Source of the DNA: Lycocorax pyrrhopterus obiensis
Taxonomy: Eukaryota > Chordata > Aves > Passeriformes > Paradisaeidae
Assembly (NCBI GenBank): GCA_014706295.1
Contig: JACSVZ010000016.1
Span: forward strand, 8,227,168 to 8,291,167
Reading direction: 5' to 3'
Length of the DNA stretch: 64,000 nucleotides
Position numbers and translations under genes: made by a program
Notes under the pieces: model-generated
Told to the model about the DNA's origin: nothing
Databases searched by the model: none
The model's input: the letters and a program-made list of their open reading frames with translations, nothing else
Shown here: piece after piece, positions 12,176 through 24,315 of the stretch
Numbering within the stretch: the stretch's first letter is position 1
Layout of the letters: the number at the start of each line of letters is the position of its first letter

Positions 12176-15100
12176 AAACATAAAAAGATGTGGAAGAGTT
12201 ATTACATCATAAATTTCAATTTTGAAGATCAGAGGCTCTATTGGCATATACTTCATACTATAGAGAACAGGCTCCAACAGCAGAGGACTGCAGTAGTGCC
12301 AGCACAAGGGTGGAAGTGTGGCAAAGCCAGTGCAAAGCCACCTACAATGCAGTAGGCAGCACGACTGTGTGGGGCATCCTACTTTCTTTTCTCCTAACAG
12401 CCACAACAGTGATAATCCACGTCCAACTGGAAACTTAAAAAAGGAACAAGTTAAGTTGAACGAAAAAGAGCACATTTGTTTATTTATATTGTTTATAGTC
12501 TAAGCAATCATTATAAACATGTGCTCAAATAATCAGCTCCTATGTAATTACTCATCTGCAGCCACAGTTATTAGGTAAGTAAATTCACTCCTTTTTGAAA
12601 ATGCAGGTCAAATATTTATCTCTGAGATATGTTAAATGTAACACAAGATTGTGTTAAGGGTGTATGTTAGACTGCAACATTTACAAAATTGAAGTGTTTA
12701 GACCTTTCAGACCTTTTTTAAAGCCTTGACCTTGGAAACAAATAAGGACAGTGTTATTTTAATGTGCATTCAAATTTTAACAACACAGTCACACGGCTCT
12801 AGTGGAATTCACATTGAGTTTCCACTGTAGATTGCTCATCATTTCATTATGGTTCATTATGCTGATAACTGTCAGAAAGCATTAGAAGCAGGAGCCTTGA
12901 GTAATAGCACTGAAATGGTAATTTAAAAACAATATACTTTCTGGAGGAAATACTGCAGTGCACTAAATTCAATTAGAAGAGGGGAATGTAAAGACAAGTA
13001 AGTGATGTTTGCTGTTTGAAGTGAGGCTATGCAGTTTCTTGATAACCTAGACTGGAGAAGGTCCTTTTAAAGCAGGCACTCTTCTCTTGCATCTCACTAT
13101 ATCTGCTCTTATTATCTCCAAGCTTCTCCAGTATAAACTGTCTTAAATGCAACCGTTTTTGAAATATTTCAGGCCACGACAAAATATCAGTCAATCCATC
13201 ACTCCCTGTTTGGGTGACACAACTGACTAAATTATTCAGGGTCATTTACTGAGGCAGATTTCAAGCTGGACAGTCCATGATGATAATCTCTCTTTTGTAA
13301 AGGGCTCCCAATTAAAAATCATTAATAATTTGAATCCAATAGACAATAAAACAATACAAAACCGTCCGGTTCTCACTCATAATGCGAGCATTGTTTGTTA
13401 AGAGTTAGAGAACCCAACTCATTAATGGTGGGGACGCAGGAGCAACGCCCATTAATTTGGGTGGGAACTGCACCTGCCTGCACCAGGCAGCAATTCACAG
13501 GATATCTTCTTACAGAGAAGGGAATTCAGGGACAAGGGCCATGATTAAGAGTGATTTGTTTTCCTGCCTCATGGATTCATGTGTGGGTAAGGCAATTTAT
13601 TCTCCATTACATCGCTAACCTTATGAAAGACCCTTCCTCTCTGCGAGTACTGAAATATAATGAAGGTCTGTAGAGTTGCCTCGACGTTACTTTTGCGATG
13701 CTTCCAAAAGGGAAAGGCGTCCGTGTTTGCCTCAGTTTGTGCTCAGGTGTATCACGAGTCAATCATCCCATCTCCATGCCCAAGCATACAGCTGACAAGC
13801 CCACTGTGCTTCAGAGCTCCAAGTCTGAATTCCCAAGTTTGGCCAAAGCGGCGGATCCAGGGTAGCTCTGCCCCTCGGTGGTGACAGACACGTTGATGAT
13901 TATCCCCAGGAGGCAAGGCTGAGGGGAAAGCTGCACCAGCAAACATGTGTATGTCAGGGTGCCTCTGCCTGGCCTTCGACACAGCCCGCTCCGCTGTCTC
14001 TACACCTACACTCTGCCACATTCTCCTCTTACTGGCACAAACTTTAGGCCAGACGTAACTACTCACTCTAGCATAGCTGAAATAGAGCAGAATACTAAAA
14101 CCAGAGTCTGAGTTACTTGTTTAGGAGCCTAATGCCTGGCTTAGCTGAGGTTAGACACAGTTTTTACAGCTCAACAAGGGATGGCAATGTCAGAGAGTGG
14201 TGTTATGGAAGGGTAAGACTCCGGAGCACCTCTCCTGGCCAGCACACCAGGAAGTAGCTACTGCTTTTGTAACTTATCATGGGAATTGCAAGAAAGGAAA
14301 AGGAAGGGGAATTCTCTAATTCCCTTTCATCCACTAGCACAATCAGGCTAATAGAAAAAGTCCTAACAGTCTTCCTCCCTCAGCCTAGAAGGCAAGATAA
14401 GTGACAAGGCCAGCCAGTTTACTACTAAAGGAAATCAATAGCCAAGGGTCAAAGCTTTACAAAAACACATCTTAAGAAGGCTGAAGTTCTTCATCTTAAA
14501 AAGTGTTTAGGAATAATAAAGAAAGGATCAATCCACAGTCCATTCCAGGTGTTCTTTCCAAATTATCCAATGTTACTTTTATTCACCTGGTCTAATAGTG
14601 CTCCAAGTGAACAGAAACCTGATTTTACAAGCCAGTGGAGCAGTGTCTATCTTTTTGCTAGAAGAATGGATCTCAGATACTGTGTTTTATTTCTTCATTA
14701 GTGTGCCGTCACACTGAGCGATTACTAAATGCAGGCCTGAATGAGAATACCAGAGTTAAAGAGAGCATAATGAACAAAGAAGGTGCCTGATTATTATGGC
14801 TGTCAGCACAAGGGAATTGGGTTTGTCACCTGGTTTAACCAACTGGTAAGAACTGATTACAGTCTGAATCCGCCTGAAAGCACCTTTGATGTTTATGCTC
14901 CCTTCTGTCTACACATCTTGTCAGGAAAGTCAGACAAACAGGGACCTTCTTCTGAAGGGTCTTCCATCAGCAGAGGCCTTCTGAACGCTGTCACTTGCCT
15001 CAGGTCCATGGGCAGAAGGCCACTCAGAGGGGGAGCAAGGCAAAGGAAGAGCCCCAGAGCCCCCCGCACAGCCCCGCGGGCAGGGCTGCATTTCGCGCCT

Positions 15101-16235
15101 GAGCAGGCACCACCCTTCAAGCACAGCTAAGGCAGGGCTCAAAGAGGGGCTGCCAGCGGGCACAGCACAACTGGGCAAGCACAGCTGCCCCACAGGCCAG
15201 CTCAGAAACAGCTCCTGCCTCATCTTTCACCCTGGATCACAGAAAAAGAAGCCCTTCAGCTAGAGGAAAATTCAAAGCTGTGAAGCAGGACCTCCAGAGA
15301 CAGGCCTGTTTTCCAAGAGCAGGTGTCCATAGGACTGTGGTGTTGGCTTGCCTCTGCACGCAGGGTCCTCCTAGGCTGTTGCAGAGATGAAGACCGAGGC
15401 CAGCACCACAGCCTTTGCTTTTTCTCCTTCCCCCTTTGTATTTTCAGGGTAAAAGACCAAGATCAGGAACTTAGCTTTGACTGACCTCCCAAGACAGTCA
15501 TGGGGAGGAGCGCCTGCAGCAGGCCCAAGACTTGACAAAAAAGGGCTAAGCTTGCAGGGGTACATTTCGCAATACCAGCAAACATACACATCATTTGCTT
15601 ACAATTTCCCCATCTGGAAATGTTTTGCTTTCTCCTCACACTTCACTAACTGCACATGCCTATTTAAATTCAACCAGTTGATTACTAATTTGATTTCAAT
15701 TTGGTCAAGATATCACTCACAAGGACCAGGGCTTTGAAAAACTTTTGTTGGTATAATGTTATTTAGGGTGTACATTCCAAACAATAGTTTTGCTGTTGCA
15801 GAAAGACATTTTTCGTATAAAATTTGTCACGTTTTAGATCTCCTAGTGTAAATTATATTATAGAAAGCATGTTCCTGCCCACTTAGGCAAGGTTTCACAA
15901 TACAGTTAGACTCCATTCCCAGTCAATACTTGGCAAGGGATATGTGCACCACTCTGCTTCCTACTAAGCAAAAGCAGCTGCTCTTGGCTATGCCCCGGCC
16001 TCCTCAACCACCACCCAGCAAAACTCACTGCTGAAAAGAAGGAAATCACTGGAGAACAGCTGGAATCAAGGGGGTGTGGGGAAGGGATGAGTGCTAACTT
16101 AGTTATGGACATACTCTGTTTCTGCCTTGTAAGGGAGAAATTAAGGTTTAAATAAATGTGAGTCATCTCTCACAAAATTAATTTGCAATATATTAAAATG
16201 TTACAAAAGAAATATCTCGGCCTTCCCTCACTCAG

Positions 16236-16256
16236 ACACACACACACACTCTCTCT
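16236..16256. repeat. (AC)n(TC)n microsatellite
   Basis: Seven AC units followed directly by four TC units, a compound dinucleotide repeat in intron 4. Confidence 0.9.
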
Positions 16257-17083
16257 ACACAAATACACAGCTGAACTCCAAAAATCTGGAAACACTTCCA
16301 AGAGCTTTCAGGGAAAGCCACACATGGATATCCCCTGGTAAAATACAGCCCTTTCACTTATTGTTTCAAACTGCTCTGCTCCTAAGAAAGTGAAAACCAA
16401 AGAACTAGATGATCACAATTTAACACCAGGACATGCCTGGAATCCCAGGTCTTCGATTGCATGAGCCATTAACCAACACAGAGGACAAGGAGCTTTTCCA
16501 GTAACCCTGTGACTGTGCTCAATGCACCTCTCCTTCTCCCTGTTGAAGGCATTTTGGTGGAACTAAAGCAAATTCTATTTGCTGTACATGATGTATTTAC
16601 TTACACAGGATAAAATAAACCATGCTTTGGGTGGTTGTTTCACTCAAGTTTAAGATTTATTATTACCACCCCTTTCAGATGAACACTTAGGTTCCGAAGG
16701 GTCACCAGCTATATTTCAAGCAAATCAGAAATACAATGAGATTATAAATATTACCTGTTTACCTGAGGTCATACGATTACAAGGAAAGCTTCCACAATTT
16801 CTACAAATATCCATATTTAAAGAGATGAAAGGTGACGTGATCTACTGGCCAGGTGCTCAGACTGGAAGTGAGGCCTGTATTTTACTTCTACCTGTATTAC
16901 TGAGGTGTACAAGTCCCTCTTTTGTCACTGTGTCTCCTGATTGATTTATACTGCAAGCTCACCAGGGTCAGCACAACCATGCCACCATTAGGAATTGAGG
17001 GCTGAGAACACTTTCACTCAGAAGTGTGAGCCAAAATTCAAACTGTGCCTGAAAAGGGCCATAAGAGCTACTGAATGCTCTTA

Positions 17084-17350
<267 letters not shown>

Positions 17351-18872
17351 TTACTGGCCCGGGCTGCGATCATAAATTGCTAGCTTACTCATTCAAAATC
17401 AAGGCAGGAGACATTTCAAAGAGATCTAATGATGTCCTCTTAGCCCCAGGTGAAGAATTAACAATCATCACACTCTTAATGAGTAATCCTATGTCAGGGG
17501 ATACTGATTTCTAATTCCAACAAGAGCCATTTTAAAAGCTGGCTTAGAGATGGCAAAAAAAATTATACTCTTCTGTTGACACTGGCAGAAAATCAGCTGC
17601 TTCTTTGTGCTTACTGTGGAGTTGCATGTGGCTTAACCCATGTCCACCTGCACCCACACCCACACACACAGAGCATGACAAAAGGGGTGCAATTGGTTTA
17701 TTCTATGACCACTTAAGGAATGGCAGCTGACAGTTAGACACTGCCAATTTTTAAGAGGGAGTGGGACAGGAACCCAGCATGCCCGGAAATGGCACATCTC
17801 CCTCCTGGCAAGGCAGAATTCATTTGGCTCTTTCTCCCCAAGGGAGGAGATCAGCAATGCTCTCCCCTCCTCGAAGCTGGGGCAGAGCAGTGACTGCACC
17901 ACTGCCACCAGGGCCCACATGCAGCTGGCAAGCTTTCAGTGACATCAGCTTCATAAATGCAGGGCTGACACAAATGGCTACTTTTACATCACTTGGAAAA
18001 AACTCATTAGCATCATTAATAACACATTTTCATGGTGCTAACAGGTATGTCATCCTAGAAATTTCTCCCTTGGCTAGAGAAAAAAGCCCACCATCACCAC
18101 TGGCTTTTAGCACTGCAGAGAGGAGAGAAAATTCCCAGGCATGCAAACCAGTAAAAAGGAAAGGTTGTTCCCAGTATTTACTGTGTGACTCACTCCCACA
18201 TCTTGTCATTTATCACCTACACTACCTTTAGGGTTCCCCTGCTACACACAGGCTCCTGTTGGGAGGGCACAAGCCCCTGCACAGCCAGGGCTTGCTCTTG
18301 CTGTTTCAACCTTCCCTTAGTCCCCCTCACTCTTTCCCTGCTTCTCCTACAAAGCCCTCCAGTGGGAAATGGAGAGGGATATTAGTAACACATTTATAAA
18401 AGAGCAAGTTACTTCATTCTTATTAGCCAAAGCCATTTATGAAATGTCCTTAACAAGTCCTGACTTTACCATGTGCCGCGTGCCATCTGTGAGAGCGTGG
18501 GGACATCAGCCTGGTGTCACTCGCTGGGGCTGTCACGGGACCAGAGGACTTTGTGAAAACACATTGCTCAAGTGACTGAGATTCACGCTTCCAGAGTTCA
18601 CATGCATCGTGTTATTAGATAAGGTTTGACTTGCAAGGTGTGTTTTGTCCACGCTTCAAACAGCCTTGGGGTTGTTCAATTAAAATCAGCAGCCACAGCT
18701 CTGGCAGGGAGAATCACGGGGGTCAAACCCAGCCTGCCCATGTCAGAGACAATTTTAGTCCCTGAATACAAATACAAACCCACCACATCTGGCCCATCAG
18801 CTGGGCACTCACCGGACACAAAAGCAAGTCCCACAAAACAGCTTATTCTGCCTGGGAGGGGAATTGCCCAGC

Positions 18873-18905
18873 AAAACAAACAAACAAACAAACAAACAAA
18901 CAAAC
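18873..18905. repeat. (AAAC)n microsatellite
   Basis: About eight perfect AAAC units. The same tract explains the Asn-Lys-Gln-Thr and Leu-Phe-Val-Cys repeats in chance frames on the two strands. Confidence 0.95.
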
Positions 18906-21900
18906 ATGGAAAATAACTCTTCATATTTTTTTTTATATGATTTGCACTATCTGGTTAGCAAGTTGCTATATCACTACACGTCCTGGGTTTAACAACAGCA
19001 GCAGTCAAGTGGCAGATGCTGGTCTTACATTTTACTCCTGGTTTTCACTGCCACAGATCAGATGAGAAATGTGCCTAAGTCTGTATATGATCAGGACAGA
19101 CACCCACAGGAAGGATCTCGCTGCCATATATAAAGAAAAGGTATTAAAAAACAGAATACAAGAGGAAAGCAAGCTGACTGCTTTTATCCACAAAATTCTT
19201 TCTATTATTCAAGGCTTTAAAAACTAAACATGTAAATTCAAAGATTACTCTTAATATGAACATCACAATCCACAGAAATCATTAAGCAAAGAGCCACCTT
19301 TAGCATATTCATGGTATTAAAATACTTATGTATTCAACAATCTAGCTCAAGGCTGAAAATCCTGTTTGGGCTGTAACATGCTTCTAGAAAGACAAGAAAA
19401 TGTCACAGGTAAAGATTTTTGTGACCATTCCTCTCTGTCTTTTCATACTCTCTGGTTTAAAAGGGAATAGATGTATTCCGTGGGTACTGCAAGGTCAACA
19501 CTCCGTAACTCAAGGATTTTTTTCCCCCTCGTTTCATGCACCGTATTTTGTTTTCTACTATATTAAGCCAAGATCATTAATATTTCAAGACCTGAAGAAA
19601 GCTCTCCAAACACAGTGGCTGCTCCTAAAGCACACACAGCCATTTTGCTTCAAAAAATCAACTACTCCTCGAGACAGTTTTCTTCATTTTAGCGTGCTTG
19701 GAGATTCACCAGATTTCAGAACAGACATAAAAGGGCATTAGAGAATGTGCTGCATTAAACCAGGAGTTCTTTGCCCCCAAGAGCTCCATGGTACCGCCAC
19801 TTAAAAACTCGAACCTAATCCTGTAAAAGCTGTTCTTAGCATGAAGTGCTGCTGACACACCTATTACAAGTACGGATGGGCTTTTTTTTGAAGGTTAATG
19901 ATTTAGTAGGCAAACAAGAAGCCTGCACAGAACTCATTCCCTGGAAGTCTTTATTGCTTGCTCATGACAAATCTTCACGCGGCTGCTTTTCTAGGAAGGA
20001 TTTGCTGGGTGAGACCCAGCATGAATGGGACTCTTACACAGTTTTCGAAAGATGCCTTTGTAAAAAGATTAGTTCACATGTGCAATGCAAACTTTGAGTT
20101 CAATTTCTTAGCTTTGCCTTAATTAGTTCTTTCTGTTAGGTTTCTTTTTTTTTTTTTAAAGGAGAAAAACCTTTTCTCACACTCAGATCACCCACACGAG
20201 TAACACGGTTACAATTGACTGCACCACATTCAAGGGAAATTCTCAAACAAAAATATTTTCAGTTCACAGTTTTTCCTCAGAACAAATCACGTTAATTTAA
20301 ATGGACATCAGCTTGAAATAATTATGCTGATGTCTTTGAGTTGTAACATTAAAATCTGTTTGGGTTCTCTTTCTCCTAAAGCGAGACAAGATCTGGCAAA
20401 CATTGTTGGTCATTATTACATGCCTTTTTCCTTCTTTTTCCCAAATTCACCAGAGTGATACATGTCAAAACTGCAAAAATTGCTCTGAAGAATTATGGAA
20501 CTTCAGTCAAATCTAGATGTAAATTTTCTCAAGCTGTTTTTCAAACTCCATTTTCACATTAAAACCTGATTTGCAGACTTAAAGCTTCCTCAAAAAACCA
20601 GAGAAAGAATACATGTGTGGGCTGCAAAGTCTGCTTGCTTGGTCTCTCCAAATGCTGAATTTTCGACCAGAAAATTTCAGACAGCAATTCAGAATTTAAA
20701 AACTCATCTCATAGTGGATGGGGCTCTAATCACATTCTTTTTAAACATGGCTACAACAAAATATATGTATTAATTTGGTTTTAACTATTTTTAAATAAGC
20801 TATGTTGTTCAGGTTTTTAATTTGGGGGTGGGGGAAATATTTAATAAAATTATTCTTTCAAATTTAGAGTTGTTTTCAAAAATGCCCCAGTACTTGCTCT
20901 TAAATTGTTCCTTTATCCTTGTGGAAATGGCAGTGATTCATTCCATCAGAGTTTGGAAAAGGCTTGACATACCTTACAGTCCTTTAAAAAAAAAATAAAA
21001 ATCGTGTGATGTTTTGCAAAGGGCTAGATAAAGAAATCATCCCAACCTCTTTGCTGACAAGTTCCTAAACCATTAAAAATGCAGTGCATATCTTAAAAAC
21101 ATCTCAGGGAGCTCCAGGCAGAGGCTCTGGCAGTGCCTGGAGGCTGAGCAGGACTGAGGCAGGGATGGGAGATACCCCTGAGCCCAGCTGAGATCTGAGC
21201 AGCGATGGGATGGGGAAGGCCCAAGAGGGCCAGCCCTGAGCTGAAAACTGCTGGGCAGGAGCTCTGGCAGCAGCCCTGGACACCAGGGACCAAGGCCAGG
21301 AAAAATCCTGCTTGAAGCCTCAGCCTCTGCTGAAGAGGAGGACTTGCAACCAACAAAATACTGATTTCTGATTAGGACCTAATAAAGTGAATAGGGAGAA
21401 AAACAAGCAGAGAAACGTGGTTTTGCTCAAGTAAATCTAGTTAAGTCAATGAACTGATATTAGAAGCAAATCTGACAGAGGTGTTCTGAAGTGCTGACTT
21501 AGAAAAGCCCAGTGGGATGCAGTCCTGCACAGGCCAGCAGCACTGGCTGCAGAGCCGTGGCCGTAGAGATCCCCGTGCCAAAGGCTGAGCTCTCCACACA
21601 AGCACAAGGAAAAGGCCCCCAGTCAGGACAGGACCACAACCAAACCATGCTCCCGCTGCACCCTCCTGCCCAAAATGAACCCTCTGTACCACCAAGAACA
21701 TTTATCATCACAGGCAAGCGAGCAGCGCTGCTAAAACCTGTGTGTGGAGTCAGCTGACTTGTCACAAGCTATGCATTCCAGTTTCCATTTTCTGAAGCAG
21801 AAAAATATGTTACCTACATACTCCAGAAAACTTCAGAATTCCTTGAGAAGCAATTTTGAATCAAATCTCCCTCCATACACAACAGAAGAGGGAAAACTAC

Positions 21901-23632
21901 TTTTAAGTCCATGATTGTAGCCAACTTTTAAAGAAAGACTCCAAAATAGTGCTCTGGGTGAAATGAAGGACAAGGCAAATAATTTAATAAGAGCTATTTC
22001 AATGGCACATTTATACATTTCAGTGAGAAAAGAAATTTGTGTTTAAAGACGTGAAAAAATACTTTGATAGCATATTTTATGTCTTTCATCACTGGTTACT
22101 TTTTCTACAGCTCTTCTCTCTGGAAATATTTTAAGCTCATGTTTTAACTGCACCCTTAGGAACAAAAAGTTACTTTTACTTTTCCCCTTGAATGTTGCTC
22201 TTAGTCTTTAAGAGGACGGATTTTCTCTCTCGCATTGTAACAAAACCACATCTGCCACATAAGAAGGCAGCATCTTCTCAGCTTTCTTTTACTGTTATTA
22301 CCATTTCTGAACAGATTTTTGTGTGTTAATTATAGAACTCAATTGTTTGGATAGTCTCTTTTGATGAGCTTTCTGCCCTGCACCATGAACCCCTCCGTTA
22401 TTGTACAGCTGTTTTACTCCCAAATGCTCATCAGGGTTTTCTAATTGTCAAGCTGTCCCAGCAACTAGTTCTTTTGACCTAAAAGTCAAAGAAAGGGAGT
22501 CACCCTTGTCTCCCTGACATGAATACCACAGCAGTCCCAGTGGCCCCCCCCGATACCTACGAGACAATGCCTTTCCAGATCATTGCCACTACAAGCATAA
22601 TTGGGTTTTGGGTGAAATGAGAAGATTTAAAATAGGATGAATTAATGAGTTTCTTGTAAAATTAAGTCGTTCTCCTGGTCCAATCTAATTACTCACTGTA
22701 ATGCCCCCGAGGGTGATAAATAAAGAACCTTAGAAGCCAAGCAGGAGGGAAAAAAAAAAGCTTTCTCTTGAGCATTTCTTAAAAGTCAAGTTGTAGAATG
22801 TGATGTGATGTACCAAATGCTCTTTCCAAATAACGTCAGATTCCTTTGATGTTCACACTGTAAGATCTTTGCCTCCTCTTAATAATGACTGTACTGTTGC
22901 TACACATAAAAAGCAGCTCTCCACCTTTAACTCGTATCTCTGATGAGAAAACCAGTATTTCTACACACTAAGCATGTATTTTTGATGCATGAGTGACACA
23001 AGGAAACACAAACACAATCCCACTGGGGAAAGAGTCTAGACTGCTTGACTGCAGAGCACGTTAACTCCATGACTGGGTACAAACTCAGGAAGTTCAAAAC
23101 AGAAATAAAGGGACCTTAGAACACAAATGTAGTATGATTTGAAATCCAAACTCCGAGTATTCAAGCCACTGGACCTGTACATGCAGGTACCCTGGCAGGT
23201 TAAGCACTCAGACCTCCTTTGCAAAGCTGCAGCATAAACCAAGTGGAGGAGCTTTTCACACACTCAATCTGAACAACCATAAAAAAAATTAAAAATCTTT
23301 GGTTATTTTTTCACTAGTGTAACTAACTTGGCTACAGGTCTGCCGCTAGTGCTGTGGTCTGCTGGTTTTAAGGCTGGGGACTGAACCCGTGATGCCAGTC
23401 ACACCAGAACTCACCTTTGGCAATCCAAGAGTATCTTGCCTGACGTGCATCCATGGAGAGGGGACGACCACCTCCTTGAGAGGCAGCCAGATTTTTATTT
23501 GGAGAGACTAGAAATTCAATTGCCTACTTCGGTTTAAGAAGTTAAAAGAAGTGAGCAGCTAGAGCAATCTTTGGTGTGGAAACAAATCACCATCACCATC
23601 CAAGGTGAACTGAATCCTCAGGAGGGAAAGGG

Positions 23633-24240
23633 ATGAGGCACTCACTGCTAACTGCAAGGTGCCCATTGCCACAGCCTGTCACAGACAGCAGGGAATGGCA
23701 CGGCACTGACATCAACCAAATCCTTCTGCACCATCAGGCACATCCCATCAGGTCCACTTCACTGAAGTTCCTCTGTACTCAGTCCTCTCCTCTAACACTT
23801 CACTTTCACAGACTCTGCTGGACCTGGAGGGCCAGACAGCCAACCCTAGCAGTGAAAGCCAAGACAAAAAGGCATTCAGTACCTCTGCCATGTCCTTGGT
23901 CACTAGGTCTCCTCCCTCCACTGAGCACTGGGACTGTGTTTTCCTCAGCCTTCCTTTCAGTGCCTGCAGGAGCAGGTGTCCTTGGTGTCCTTCATATCCC
24001 ACACCAGACAAACTCCAGCCAAGCTTTGGCTTTCCTAACACCTCCCCTGCATCCTCAGGCAATAGCTGGACTGTAGAATCCTCCTGAGTGCTTCTCTCGT
24101 GTGTGTGAGCTGTGCCAAGGGCTCCCTGCCCATCCACCTTGGCCTTCTGCAACATCCCCTTTACCTTCTGCAGCTGCTGCGCATGTGCTTGCAGCAGCTT
24201 GTCCTTTAAAACCCACCAGCCCATGTGGGCTTCTTCATTG
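23633..24240 (-). mobile_element. CR1 LINE fragment (ORF2 part), degenerate
   Basis: On the minus strand, 23915-23868 encodes GGDLVTKDMAEVLNAF, which matches the CR1 ORF2 signature around 'LVT-DMEKAEVLNAFF' with the EKA residues deleted. Downstream DNA, including GGACCTGATGGGATG near 23750, also follows the CR1 reverse-transcriptase ORF. The frame then shifts, so the copy is dead. The part beyond about 23930 is less certain. CR1 is the dominant retrotransposon of birds and reptiles. Confidence 0.65.
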
Positions 24241-24300
24241 CCCTCCTGATAAAATTCCTGAACAAGCCAAAATCTTCTGACCGGAATTCCAGAGCATTAA

Positions 24301-24315
24301 TTTTTTTTTTTTTTT
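24301..24315. repeat. Poly-T run beside the CR1 ORF2 fragment
   Basis: Fifteen T. It lies beyond the 5' side of the minus-strand CR1 fragment, so it is not that element's tail (CR1 lacks poly-A tails). Confidence 0.8.

Noticed and set aside
17761..18231. 156-codon plus-strand frame near exon 4
   Set aside because: No similarity to a known protein and no splice context. It is antisense to intron 3.
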